Assembly (NCBI RefSeq): GCF_001039355.2 | Contig: NW_019775635.1 | Span: 654,121 to 718,120 of the forward strand | Length of the DNA: 64,000 nt | DNA from: Lingula anatina | Lineage: Eukaryota; Brachiopoda; Lingulata; Lingulida; Lingulidae | Direction: 5' to 3' | Shown here: piece after piece, positions 39,901 through 51,306 of the stretch | How positions within the stretch are numbered: the first letter of the stretch is position 1 | Layout: each line of letters opens with the position of its first letter | Notes under the pieces: generated by a model | Databases searched by the model: none | What the model was told of the DNA's origin: nothing | Seen by the model: only the letters and a program-made list of their open reading frames with translations | Position numbers and translations under genes: made by a program

Positions 39901-42900
39901 AAGTATTGTGACAGGTAAATGAAGGGTGTTAAAAAGGTGTTAGGCAATGCCATTAAATTGACATGAATATATATGCTTTTATACATACATATTTTGGACT
40001 GATTGAGTCAAAGTAACAACTTCAAGTATTATATGGATATGATAGCATGGAAGTTTAAGAATGATATGATCAGAGTAAAATAAACTGGCCATTTTGCACC
40101 TTTTTGCAAACTGATCAATAAAACAGAGAAAAATTTGCTATACTAGCATTTATGCTACTAGCGTGCCTATTAGTACGTTTGCCTTGGTTCTTGGAAAGCA
40201 AAAAAAAAAAAAATGTTTGCCTTTATGAAATGGCAAAGTAGACTGGATTGGTTTTCAACAGTTTGTAACACTTTAAAAATCATTCTGAGGCTGAGAGGAG
40301 AAGCGAAACCACTCTGAGGAACCCAGTAATTAGATTACCTGTGAACCATTTACTGTGTGTTCTCACTGCTACTTTTAAGCTGCGTAATTCATGCATGGCT
40401 GATTAAACCCAATACTATTGCAGTACAACTTCACTGATATGCCATTAACTGCACTGTGTATCAACATAAATCAAATTGATTTCATGCTCTCTGAATTTTC
40501 CAGGTCTGTGATCTTCGTGAATTGGAAAAAATAGAGTACACTTATGGGGAATTATTAACTTCCTTGTGACATTCAAAGTTTTCTGCTCAAGATGAATGTA
40601 TTTTTCCTGTAAATGATTTAGTGTTTTGATATTTTCTATGAAAAAGGAGATAGTAAGGAAACAGGTACCATTAACTATTATCTCTCTCCCCTCCCTATGG
40701 GCCCCCAAGTGGTGGTGGTGGTTGTCATTCCATCTGTTGGGGCAACTTTTTCTGCCCAACTGGCCATCAAATTAGTCAGCAAAGTACTTAAAACACTCCT
40801 GAGCTTGATAACTGAAGACCCAAGAACTTAAGACACTCTGTAATGTGAAGTATGTTTTTATAATTTACATATTTTTATTTGTCTTTTTTTGTAGTGCGCG
40901 GCCAGGTAGACCACCTAAACGCAGTTCCATACTGTCTCCCAGTCCTACAGATACCTTGCAAAAACTGAAAAAGAGTCGTTTAGATTCAGGAGACTATGGT
41001 ATATACAGGGAACACCCTTTTGCTGACCCAGGTACTACACTGCAAATATTCTTGAAATCCTGTTCAGACGCGTTGAAAGCATAATTTAAAAGGAAATTGC
41101 TTTGCCTGAGAAAATATTTCATTTTACACAATGTTATAATACGTGGAATTTTGCTTTCAAAAATAAAAAAAATATGTAAAACATGTAAACTTGTAGACAC
41201 AGTGCAACATAAAAATTGCAGTACCACTTATCTTAAGAGTTCTATTTCACAGAGAAGAAGTCACCCCTGTTGTCCAATGGCTACAATCATTATCCACATC
41301 ATCTGGCCATGCTTCCGTTCATGCACCTCCAGCATCCGATGGCGTACCCTGCTGTTTCCATGGCGATGGCCAATCATTTTCCTTTCAGACCAGCTGACAG
41401 TTTGACACCAAGGGAGGCCCTGACATCACCCCTGTGCTCCCCAAAGTAAGGCATACAAAGATTGTGCTTAACATTTATATTTAAGTAAAATGAATTTTAT
41501 AAAGAAATCAGTTGTCATTTTAATTGGCCTCTCATAATTAGCTCTTGATCACTAATAGCTTCAGTTCATTAAGGTCCAAGATTTTTACACAACCAGAAGG
41601 CATGTAACTACTAGTCCATAGCCAAAACCATACACCATACATTGAAATGTGTATTGGAATAAAAAATTAAGATTGGATGTTTACAAATCAATTCCAGGAC
41701 AAAGGATGACCGTTATGAAGCTCGCAGCCCACAGGGAGAGCCACAGATTGACTCCCCAGGAAAACCTGACAGGCATTATGCTTACCAGGCAAAAGAAGGT
41801 AGACACCGGCCCAGTTGTCATTTTTGTCCTTTGCAGAAAAATGTCCTTATTCTATATATTTAAACTGCTCTTTTTTTCAAAAAAAAAAAAAAAAAAAAAT
41901 GCAAGAGTATTTTGATTTTTGTGGTCATTGGATATTTAGTTGACTAAAACCAGTGAAAAGGGAGACATAGAATTACTGGGAAATTTGGACAAAATTGTCT
42001 CCATTTAAACACATCTCAACTAGCTGTACTTGATCATGAATTTTCCTTTGCTCATATAAGAAACAGAAACCTTTACACGCACACATAAAAGAAAATAAGA
42101 TGGATATTAATTGTTGCCTGTAACTATATGAAGATGGGAGTACCAATATTTGAAGGTAGTCCAATTAGTTTTATGAGAGCTCTTAATTTGGTTTCTTAAA
42201 TGGCCACTCTTCACATTCATTTCTTAATAACATGTTTTGGTTAATAAACAATATGCTTTATCTCCATTAGATTTGTGTAGGCCAACTGACCTCACAATGA
42301 ATGGTCATAGCCAGACACTGGACCTGTCCAAACATGGCTCCAGCGGTATGAACAGGGACATCAGGAGTGATGATGAAGATCTAGAGTATTCTGAAGAGGA
42401 GAACAGTGAGGGTGAGTGAAAATGAGAGAGAGAGAGAGAGAGAGAGGGGAGACAGTGTCATTTATCATGCCAACACATGGCAGCAGACAAGAATAGCCGT
42501 TAATGAGAGAGAGAGAGAGAGAGAGAGAGATTAAAACTATCTCACATAAAACTGATTTCACATGCAGGGTCCATATCTTTATTATACTTCCTAAACTAAA
42601 GCTCTCATCAGTTTTCCTTTGTGCACAAATCATCTATGACTATGGTGGCTATATGGTTATTAATAGTTTTTTCCAATTATTACAAATATTCTTTGTGTTT
42701 TAAAATACAAGACTGAGCACAATAAAAATGCATTTCCTCAATAATAGACTGTTTTATCCATCTTATAGAAAACAGCAATGACCCCAAATCACCATCTTCA
42801 CAACTTGCTGATCCAGCCAATAATTACACAGATCAGACAATGTCATCTAAACTTCTGACCAATGACAGTTCAGGTATCTCGTCTATCGAGAGTCTCCTCG

Positions 42901-45900
42901 TGAACATCCAGGGTTTGCTGAAGGTGGCAGTAGAGAATGCTAAACACAGGGAAAGGCAGATCAATTTGGAGAAAGGTAATTATGTGACATCTGTAAATAG
43001 CCTTAGAGTGAAACACTAATTTTTTTCAGTTTTTTTCATTTTTATGGTGCAAAATGATATATAAGGTTGGAAAGTAGTTCATCAAATAGTGTGCAATAAG
43101 CAGCAAATCATAGTGGCATTCACATACTGTAGTCAGTTTGCAGGCCTGTAGCTGGGAAGGGGGGTTTCAAAAGAACCCCTCTTTTTTGCTGAGAAAAGGT
43201 CCCCTAAAATTTTATCTAGGTACATGAAGGTTTCATGGTAAAAGGTCTACTTTTTCAGAACCCCCCCCCCCCCCCCCCTTTTGAAATCTGGCTGTTGGCC
43301 TGATTTGAACTTGAAGTAGAAATTATGAATGAACAGTGATTGGTTTTTACAAAATGGATGTACTAAATGACTGGAAAGTGATGTAGCATATTCTTCATAT
43401 CTCCTTTTTAAGGACCAGCAAGCAAGACAAAAAACAAAGAAACTCTTGTAATAACAATCTCTCCATGCCATGTTATACCACTTTGTGGACACTGCCTGAA
43501 CTGCTTGTTTCCGGTGAAAAAAAGACAAATATTAGAAATTAAACAAAATAAAGTGTGTGATTCATGGGCTATACAAATGTCCCANCCCCCCCCCCTATGG
43601 GCCCCCAAGTGGTGGTGGTGGTTGTCATTCCATCTGTTGGGGCAACTTTTTCTGCCCAACTGGCTGTCAAATTAGTCAGCAAAGTACATAAAACACTCCT
43701 GAACTTGATAACTGAGGACCCAAAAACTTAAGACACTCTGTAATGTGAAGTATGTTTTTATAATTTACATATTTTTATTTGTCTTTTTTTATTTGTAGTG
43801 CGCGGCCAGGTAGACCACCTAAACGCAGTTCCATACTGTCTCCCAGTCCAACAGATACCTTGCAAAAACTGAAAAAGAGTCGTTTAGATTCAGGAGACTA
43901 TGGTATATACAGGGAACACCCTTTTGCTGACCCAGGTACTACACTGCATGGATATAAAATTAAAATATTCTTGAAATCCTGTACAGAGGCGTTGAAAGCA
44001 CAATTTAAAAGGAAATTGCTTTGCCTGGGAAAATATTTCAATTTAGACAATGTTATAATATGTGGAATTTTGCTTTCAAAAATAAAAAATATGTAAAACA
44101 TGTAAACTTGTAGACACAGTGCAACATAAAAATTGCAGTATCCCTTATCTTAAGAGTTCTTTTTCACAGAGAAGAAGTCACCCCTGTTGTCCAATGGCTA
44201 CAACCATTATCCACATCATCTGGCCATGCTTCCGTTCATGCACCTCCAGCATCCGATGGCGTACCCTGCTGTTTCCATGGCGATGGCCAATCATTTTCCT
44301 TTCAGACCAGCTGACAGTTTGACACCAAGGGAGGCCCTGACATCACCCCTGTGCTCCCCAAAGTAAGGCATACAAAGATTGTGCTTAACATTTATATTTA
44401 AGTAAAATGAATTTTATAAAGAAATCAGTTGTCATTTTAATTGGCCTCTCATAATTAGCTCTTGATCACTGATAGCTTCAGTTCATTAAGGTCCAAGATT
44501 TTTACACAACCAGAAGGCATGTAACTACTAGTCCATAGCCAAAACCATACGCCATACACCGAAATGTGTATTGGAATAAAAAATTAAGATTGGATATTTA
44601 CAAATCAATTCCAGGACAAAGGATGACCGTTATGAAGCTCGCAGCCCACAGGGGGAGCCACAGATGGACTCCCCAGGAAAACCTGACAGGCATTATGCTT
44701 ACCAGGCAAAAGAAGGTAGACACTGGCCCAATTGTCATTTTTGTCCTCTGCAGAATAATGTCCCTATTCTATATATTTATTTTTTTGAAAAAAAAAAAAA
44801 AAACTGTATGCAAGAGTATTTTGATTTTTGTGGTCATTGGATATTTAGTTGACTAAAACCAGTGAAAAGGGAGACATAGAATTACTGGGAAATTTGGACA
44901 AAATTGTCTTCATGTAAGCATATCTCAACCAGCTGTACTTGATCATGAATTTTCCCTTGCTCATATAAGAAACAGAAACCTTTACCCTCACACATAAAAG
45001 AAAATATGATGGATATTGTAACCTGTAACTATATGAAGATGTGTACCAATATTTGAAGGTAGTCTGATTAGTTTTCTTGACAGCTCTTATTTGGTTTCTT
45101 AAATGGCCACTCTTCATATTCATTTCTTAATAAAATGTTTTGCATAATAAACAATATGCCTTATCTTCATTAGATTTGTGTAGGCCAACTGACCTCACAA
45201 TGAATGGTCATAGCCAGACATTGGACCTGTCCAAACATGGCTCCAGTGGCATGAACAGGGAGATCAGGAGTGATGATGAAGATCTAGAATATTCTGAAGA
45301 GGAGAACAGTGAGGGTGAGTGGATCTGAGAGAGAGAGAGAGAGAGAGAGGGAGGGAGGAAGGGAGGGGAGACAATGTCATTTATCATGCCAACACATGTC
45401 GGCAGACAAGAATAGCCATTAATGAGAGAGAGAGAGAGAGAGATTAAAACCATCTCACATAAAACTGATCTCACATGCAGGCTCTATATCTGTATTATAC
45501 TTCCTGAACTTTAAGTTCTCATCCTTGGTGCACAAATCAACTTTGACTATGGTGGCTATATGGTTATTAATAGTTTTTTCAATTATTACAAACATTCTTT
45601 GTGTTTTAAAATACAAGATTGAGCACAATAAAAATGCGTTTCCTCAATAGTAGACTCTGTTTTATCCATCTTATAGAAAACAGCAATGACCCCAAATCAC
45701 CATCTTCACAACTTGCTGATCCAGCCAATAATTACACAGATCAGACAGTGTCATCTAAACTTCTGACCAATGACAGTTCAGGTATCTCGTCTATCGAGAG
45801 TCTCCTTGTGAACATCCAGGGTTTGCTGAAGGTGGCAGTAGAGAATGCTAAACACAGGGAAAGGCAGATCAATTTGGAGAAAGGTAATTATGTGACATCT

Positions 45901-48900
45901 GTAAATAGACTTAGAGTGTAACACTAATTTTTTTCAATTTGTTCATTTTTATGGAGCAAAATGATATATAAGGTTGGAAAGTAGTTCATCAAATAGTGTG
46001 CAATAAGCAGCAAATCATAGTGGCATTCACATAGTTAGTCAGTTTGCAGGCCTGTAGCTGGGAAGGGGGGGGGGGTTCAAAAGAACCCCTTTTTTTTTGC
46101 TGAGAAAAGGTCCCCTAAAATTTTATCTAGGTACATGAAGGTTTCATGGTAAAAGGTCCACTTTTTCAGAACCCCCCCCCCCCCCTTTTGAAATCTGGCT
46201 GTTGGCCGGATTTGAACTTGAAGTAGAAATTATGAATGAACAGTGATTGGTTTATACAAAATGGATGTACTAAATGACTGGAAAGTGATGTAGCATATTC
46301 TTCATATCTCCTTATTAAGGACCAGCAAGCAAGACAAAAAACAAAGAAACTCTTGTAATAACAATCTCTCCATGCCATGTTATACCACTTTGTGGACACT
46401 GCCTGAACTGCTTGTTTCCGGTGAAAAAAAGACAAATATTAGAAATTAAACAAAATAAAGTGTGTGATTCATGGGCTATACAAATCCCCCAATACCTTAA
46501 ATCAACTCCTGTTGTAACATAAGACTTGAGACAAAATGAAGGCAAAACATTCCCTTAAGTGTTAAGTCAGCGAACAGTTGGCCTTTGTGTACAAAATAAC
46601 ATGAGAACAATGGGAAAAATAAACAGACAATTTATGCATTGCAAAAGGATATAGGGCGTAATCTTAACAGGAATTTGTAGATTTACTTTTTAAATTACGT
46701 TAAGTTATCTTTTGGCTGCCAGCAAAGAAATAGGTCTTAACTTGATCCTATGAAAATGAAAATTGCTTATTTTTCATCAATAGTAGAAATGTTGTATGAG
46801 TTGTTCTGTACACAGTCTTGAAGACCTGAAAATACCAGTGTATAATTGTTGGGTAAGGTTATTCAAAATGAGAAAAGAAATACAAAAACAGCAATTTTTA
46901 TGCTTTATCTCAGTCACAAAAATTCATGGTACAGAGCCAATAAGAAACAGTGTGTAGCTTCTCAGTTTCTGTATCATTGGGCATCCATTCACATGTCCTG
47001 TGAGTAGTTTAGTGGACAGACAAGTGGAGAATCTATTGATGCTTTGCGTTACCTTAGAACAGCCCAACGTTCCTGTATAACAGACTACAAGTCTCCATCC
47101 AAAATGTGGTTTAGACCACCACTGCACAAGAACAAACACAACTGAATAAATTCTCTCCTATAAACCACTTGGTTTTAGAAAATATAGTAGAAATNNNNNN
47201 NNNNNNNNNNNNNNNNNNNNNNNNNNNNNNNNNNNNNNNNNNNNNNNNNNNNNNNNNNNNNNNNNNNNNNNNNNNNNNNNNNNNNNNNNNNNNNNNNNNN
47301 NNNNNNNNNNNNNNNNNNNNNNNNNNNNNNNNNNNNNNNNNNNNNNNNNNNNNNNNNNNNNNNNNNNNNNNNNNNNNNNNNNNNNNNNNNNNNNNGGCTG
47401 TTGGCCGGATTTGAACTTGAAGTAGAAATTATGAATGAACAGTGATTGGTTTATACAAAATGGATGTACTAAATGACTGGAAAGTGATGTAGCATATTCT
47501 TCATATCTCCTTTTTAAGGACCAGCAAGCAAGACAAAAAACAAAGAAACTCTTGTAATAACAATCTCTCCATGCCATGTTATACCACTTTGTGGACACTG
47601 CCTGAACTGCTTGTTTCCGGTGAAAAAAAGACAAATATTAGAAATTAAACAAAATAAAGTGTGTGATTCATGGGCTATACAAATCCCCCAATACCTTAAA
47701 TCAACTCCTGTTGTAACATAAGACTTGAGACAAAATGAAGGCAAAACATTCCCTTAAGTGTTAAGTCAGCGAACAGTTGGCCTTTGTGTACAAAATAACA
47801 TGAGAACAATGGGAAAAATAAACAGACAATTTATGCATTGCAAAAGGATATAGGGCGTAATCTTAACAGGAATTTGTAGATTTACTTTTTAAATTACGTT
47901 AAGTTATCTTTTGGCTGCCAGCAAAGAAATAGGTCTTAACTTGATCCTATGAAAATGAAAATTGCTTATTTTTCATCAATAGTAGAAATGTTGTATGAGT
48001 TGTTCTGTACACAGTCTTGAAGACCTGAAAATACCAGTGTATAATTGTTGGGTAAGGTTATTCAAAATGAGAAAAGAAATACAAAAACAGCAATTTTTAT
48101 GCTTTATCTCAGTCACAAAAATTCATGGTACAGAGCCAATAAGAAACAGTGTGTAGCTTCTCAGTTTCTGTATCATTGGGCATCCATTCACATGTCCTGT
48201 GAGTAGTTTAGTGGACAGACAAGTGGAGAATCTATTGATGCTTTGCGTTACCTTAGAACAGCCCAACGTTCCTGTATAACAGACTACAAGTCTCCATCCA
48301 AAATGTGGTTTAGACCACCACTGCACAAGAACAAACACAACTGAATAAATTCTCTCCTATAAACCACTTGGTTTTAGAAAATATAGTAGAAATAAAAACT
48401 CCTTTTGTTTTACTTTGCTTGTATTTTATGGGATAATTTGGATTTGGATTGTTAAACATATGTTTAATATATAACTTGGCTAAGAACCACGAGTTTTATG
48501 CCTCTAACACACCAGTCTTGAAACTTCATACAAAAGTAGATACATAAATCAAATCTTGGAAAATAGATAACACTGTTAACTCTTTATCTTGCAGCAAGAC
48601 TTCTTGAAGAAAGAGAACTAAATTATTGTATTTTTTTCTTTTAAATTCTTAATTCAAGAAAAAGGTCAATATTAAAGCATTATCAACTTATTATTTTTTG
48701 ATCAGTTTTTATAATTGTAAATGTTTTTTTAGCCGACCTAAAGATGGAGGTAATGCGAGAGCGGGAATTACGTGAAACTTTGGAAAAACAACTACATGAT
48801 GAACAGAGAAGTAGAGGTAAACAAATTTGTGAACATTTTGTTAGTTAGAAAATACACCATACTTTTTTTGTATACATCTAAGCTTAAGGAACAACAGAGA

Positions 48901-50129
48901 CAGAATTTGTTCAAAATTTTGACTGATGATTTTTTTTTATCAGTGTTAGTCAACGTTTTTATCACTTGATTACTTTCAGTGATGCTACAGAAGAAGCTGA
49001 AAAGAGAGAAGAAAGTCCGGCGACGCCTCCAGGATCAGGTGGAAGGAGAGTCTAAACAACCTAACCTGTCGCTGGACAGACCTTCACCCAAAACTTCACC
49101 ACAGCATGAACAACAGGACAAATTACAGACCTACACAGGTATCCAAAATTTTGTTTTAAATTAAGGTGTTTTTGAGATGTTTGTTTGCTATTTTTCTTGT
49201 TCTTCGATCTTTCCCCTTTTCTTTATTTCAGTTTATTTCTTTTATACTGGTACGTACTATATTATTTAGATTAATCGATTTTAAGAAGACACCAAATGAT
49301 CTGCCAAAATGAACTATGTGTTTCCCTACTTTTATCCTACTATTTGATTCCCTGACAATGTGATCTTCTTGTTAACAGCATTGTCATTTTCCAAGTGAAA
49401 GAATATGACACTACATATCATAAGAAAACATATCTAGTTATTTTGTCACACCATCATCACTAAAGTAGATGCCTCCTGTTTGAAATTAAACGAAGTTTTA
49501 AAACTAAAAAGTGTGAAATGCACACCAATTCTTGTAATAAACACACTTTATATGATATTACTCAGAACCTCCTGTGGCAGAGCAGGAAAGTGAAACAGAA
49601 AGAACCAGTAACAACAGTACCCCAGATCACGATGACAGGACACAACAAATACAAGGTGAGGGGTCCATGACACAATCTAGACTGAGAATACACATGAGCT
49701 ATTGTTACTTTAGTTGCCATCTTTTTACTGTACTTGCAGGCCTGTCTTAAAATTTCATTAACATCCTACTCTATCAAAGTTATGGTTTTAATGCATGTCA
49801 GTAACTCTAGATCTATCATCACCACAACTCTTAAAGGAACTTCCAGATGGTGTGTGTGTATGTGTCTTAAAATTATTTTAAAAATAAAGATGAGTGTTAT
49901 AGGTATAAGAAAAATGTTGACGTTATTTAAAAATAGACATTTTCCCAAAAAGCAGGGTACCTACAAACATGTACAAAATCTTGAAACTCTCCAATATATT
50001 TTTCTTTCAGATGCCCAGTCCAGACTGCAAGCATTGAGAGAGAGTTACCTGCCCCACTCCAGCAGCCTAGCCATGTCAAGCTATGCCAGCATGGCTATAG
50101 GAATGGCAGCACCTACAACTCCTGTGTAA
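18054..50129 (+). CDS. dac: Dachshund (DACH), Ski/Sno/Dac family transcription cofactor
   Basis: Ten coding exons join in phase: 18054-18529, 40895-41031, 41253-41445, 41698-41798, 42271-42411, 42769-42975, 48733-48816, 48980-49138, 49566-49655 and 50011-50129. The product has about 568 residues. Residues 63-158 are the DACHbox-N (Ski/Sno) domain: ICKMIEYRGAKVAAF, CLPQAFDLFLKHLVGGLHTV, ITPVVCNVEQVRILRGLGAI. The motif ARPGRPPKR follows. Residues 385 to about 475 are DACHbox-C with a coiled coil: SSIESLLVNIQGLLKVAVEN, MRERELRETLEKQL, QKKLKREKKVRRRLQ. Dac proteins act in the nucleus with Six/Eya-type networks in eye, limb and neural development; that role here is inferred. The middle region is Pro/His/Met-rich and low in fold. 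Exons 2-6 occur twice (see the second copy at 43799-45883). Confidence 0.96.
27400..27428. repeat. perfect hairpin, 13-bp arms, 3-base loop
   Basis: CAAGGAGTTATAA and its exact reverse complement flank CTG. The word TTGATAAAAG also occurs directly before the hairpin and again overlapping its end, giving a direct repeat around the palindrome. Confidence 0.85.
31025..33494. repeat. 1.23-kb direct duplication around an n at 32260
   Basis: 31025-32259 and 32262-33494 match over their full length (1235 and 1233 bases) with scattered substitutions and small indels. The single 'n' sits at the junction. The apparent short frames inside it (for example 31308-31553 and 32543-32788) are the same non-coding sequence seen twice. 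It is best read as two haplotypes in tandem. Confidence 0.9.
36921..36953. repeat. (GA)n microsatellite
   Basis: A GA run with one AA interruption, following a (TGTTG/TGATTG) stretch at 36885-36915. Confidence 0.9.
40895..41031 (+). CDS. dac: dac exon 2 (copy A)
   Basis: After TTTTTTTGTAG; phase 2 in, phase 1 out. It encodes SARPGRPPKRSS, a basic, GRP-containing motif conserved directly after the N box in DACH proteins, then LSPSPTDTLQKLKKSRLD. Donor CCAG|GTACTA. Confidence 0.93.
41253..41445 (+). CDS. dac: dac exon 3 (copy A)
   Basis: Encodes EKKSPLLSNGYNHYPHHLAM, then a Met/His/Pro-rich linker ending in SPLCSPK. Flanked by TTTCACAG and CCAAA|GTAAGG. The plus-strand frame open through this region in another phase is a shadow. 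Confidence 0.92.
41698..41798 (+). CDS. dac: dac exon 4 (copy A)
   Basis: Encodes TKDDRYEARSPQGEPQIDS and PGKPDRHYAYQAKE. Flanked by AATTCCAG and GAAG|GTAGAC. Ile in PQID is Met in copy B. Confidence 0.9.
42271..42411 (+). CDS. dac: dac exon 5 (copy A)
   Basis: Encodes LCRPTDLTMNGHSQTLDLSK and an acidic Ser/Asp/Glu-rich tail (RSDDEDLEYSEEENSEG). Flanked by TCCATTAG and GAGG|GTGAGT. A GA microsatellite begins about a dozen bases after the donor. Asp in NRDIRS is Glu in copy B. Confidence 0.93.
42424..42531. repeat. two (GA)n microsatellites in dac intron 5
   Basis: GA runs at about 42424-42448 and 42503-42531. The copy B counterparts, at about 45327-45350 and 45423-45442, have different lengths and extra GGGA units. 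Confidence 0.9.
42769..42975 (+). CDS. dac: dac exon 6 (copy A), start of DACHbox-C
   Basis: Encodes ENSNDPKSPSSQLADPANNY and then GISSIESLLVNIQGLLKVAV, the start of the conserved C box. Flanked by CTTATAG and GAAAG|GTAATT. Met in DQTMSS is Val in copy B. Confidence 0.93.
43799..45883 (+). CDS. dac: dac exons 2-6, second copy (B)
   Basis: Exons at 43799-43935, 44170-44362, 44615-44715, 45174-45314 and 45677-45883 have exactly the lengths, phases and splice sites of copy A and are intact. Either set can be joined between exon 1 and exon 7, but not both: the five exons total 779 bases (not a multiple of three), and exon 6 ends in a phase that does not fit the start of exon 2. Amino-acid differences from copy A are few and conservative. 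I regard this as the other allele. Exon 1 and exon 7 both lie on other contigs, so the sequence does not say which copy belongs with them. Confidence 0.85.
46197..48393. repeat. 998-bp direct repeat on both sides of a 201-N gap
   Basis: 46197-47194 and 47396-48393 are both 998 bases long and nearly identical (I noticed one substitution, TTATTAAGG versus TTTTTAAGG). They sit exactly against the N run at 47195-47395. This is the signature of two overlapping contig ends that were not merged. The same sequence also ends block A at about 43285-43584. Confidence 0.93.
47195..47395. other. assembly gap (201 N)
   Basis: A run of undetermined bases inside dac intron 6. Because the same 998-bp sequence abuts both sides, there may be no missing sequence here at all. 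Confidence 0.98.
48733..48816 (+). CDS. dac: dac exon 7 (DACHbox-C coiled coil)
   Basis: Encodes ADLKMEVMRERELRETLEKQ followed by LHDEQRSR, the most conserved part of DACHbox-C. Flanked by TTTTTTTAG and AGAG|GTAAAC. Phase 1 in and out. Confidence 0.95.
48980..49138 (+). CDS. dac: dac exon 8
   Basis: Encodes VMLQKKLKREKKVRRRLQDQ, the basic end of the coiled coil, then a Ser/Pro/Gln-rich segment (LSLDRPSPKTSPQHEQQDK). Flanked by ACTTTCAG and ACACAG|GTATCC. Confidence 0.94.
49566..49655 (+). CDS. dac: dac exon 9
   Basis: Encodes EPPVAEQESETERTSNNSTP and DHDDRTQQIQ, an acidic, polar linker. Flanked by TTACTCAG and CAAG|GTGAGG. Phase 1 in and out, so it could be skipped without a frameshift. Confidence 0.88.
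50011..50129 (+). CDS. dac: dac exon 10 (terminal)
   Basis: Encodes DAQSRLQALRESYL and a Ser/Met/Ala-rich C-terminus ending in GMAAPTTPV, then TAA. Acceptor TTCTTTCAG. The upstream Met-initiated frame that reads into it (49734 on) is intronic. Confidence 0.9.
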
Positions 50130-51193
50130 TAATGGCATTTATGAAGGTTCCCACAAAATTTTATCTTACTAAGCAGTGAACAAAATGGCATTTTTAAGAG
50201 ACCTGTGTATTAATTAGTGCTGCCCCCTGGTGGACCTGTGTTTTGATGAGTTGGCTGGAATGACAGTTCAAACATTACCACAGATGGCAATTATTAAAAC
50301 CCTGCGACGGGTTGTGCCATGGGGTTTGCTTAAGACAACTTAGATGGCACCCCCAACAAAACGTCTGAGGGAAAAATTCATTATAGAAATTGTGGTTTTC
50401 CTTTTTGCATCTTTACCCACCAGTAAGGATGCCCCTTTAATATCCAGATAGATACAGATGTTGTAGGTGTTAGTAAACACAGACATCGCCTTTACCTAAG
50501 TGTAACATGTTACAACACATTTTCAGCTTGATAGTTCTTTCAGTAACTACATTGTGCTAGAGACGAATGCGTGGTTGTGCCATTGTGCTTTGTTAAGGTA
50601 GACAAGTCAAGAATATGGACTTTACTTTGAAATCTTTTGCTTTATTACAAGGTAATCAATTTGTTGTGACAAAGTTAACTGGAAACTTGAATAAGGTTTT
50701 TGAAAATGTGTATAATTATTTTAAAATTTCCTTAGAAAAAATGTCAACCAATTACATTATTCATCATTGTGTAATTGTGTAAAAACTTACTAGGTTGTCT
50801 GAAACATTGAGTCAAGTACATACATGTGTAATTACATGTCATTTTTCAAGATTCTTTTGTACTCTGCTAGTCTCATTGATCAATATGATAAACAAATGTG
50901 TAGATATGTGAATACCTGTGCCAACCATGATATATTTAAAAACAATAGAGACCAACGAGTTTGATGGTAACTAGTGTACAGAAGAAGCAATTTACATTTT
51001 TATGGTAGAACAGTGTTGTCACCTTGTTAGCTTGAACTCAGTCAAGTTTTTTTCATGTACAAATATTTGCAGATTTGGAGATGACAACAGAAAACAAGCT
51101 GTAGGGAGGCCATTTTATATTTAGTGGGATTACCTGTATCTTATGGGTATTTTTTAAAATGAGGTGATAAATTTGCATTTGATATATTTGTGT

Positions 51194-51199
51194 AATAAA
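51194..51199 (+). terminator. candidate poly(A) signal for dac
   Basis: AATAAA followed by a T-rich stretch, about 1.07 kb after the dac stop. A second AATAAA near 52036 is an alternative. Confidence 0.35.
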
Positions 51200-51280
51200 G
51201 AAACTTTAATATTGTTTTGTATTACACTTAAGTGTATTGCTAGTAGTCCCCCCCCCCCCCAAAAAAAAGGCCAAGAATTT

Positions 51281-51306
51281 CACATGACATGACATGACAT
51301 GACATG
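51281..51306. repeat. (CATGA)n pentanucleotide repeat
   Basis: About five tandem CATGA units in the presumed dac 3' UTR or just beyond. Confidence 0.9.

Larger units (their letters stand above)
18530..40894 (+). other. dac intron 1 (22.4 kb as assembled)
   Basis: No supported exon lies between dac exons 1 and 2 on either strand. The intron holds a 1.23-kb near-identical direct duplication (31025-33494), poly(A) tracts (about 20925, 24552, 34591 and 40199), a GA microsatellite (36921-36953) and a short perfect hairpin (27400-27428). Several stretches of balanced composition without simple repeats (about 21960-22120, 26040-26340, 33490-34240, 34990-35460) could be regulatory. True length is about 1.2 kb shorter if the duplication is an artefact. 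Confidence 0.8.
40693..46491. repeat. 2.9-kb direct duplication of dac exons 2-6 around an n at 43585
   Basis: 40693-43584 and 43593-46491 match through exons 2-6, all introns and the sequence beyond exon 6. They differ by substitutions, small indels and different lengths of the GA, poly(A) and poly(C) tracts. The undetermined base at 43585 lies at the junction inside a C run. A third partial copy of the right end of this block begins at 47396. Confidence 0.92.

Noticed and set aside
41649-41915. Met-initiated 88-codon frame overlapping dac exon 4
   Set aside because: It uses a different phase from the dac exon and extends into intron and a poly(A) tract.
47158-47634. Long frame running through the N gap
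   Set aside because: It is open only because the undetermined bases carry no stop codons; the flanking sequence is intronic and duplicated.
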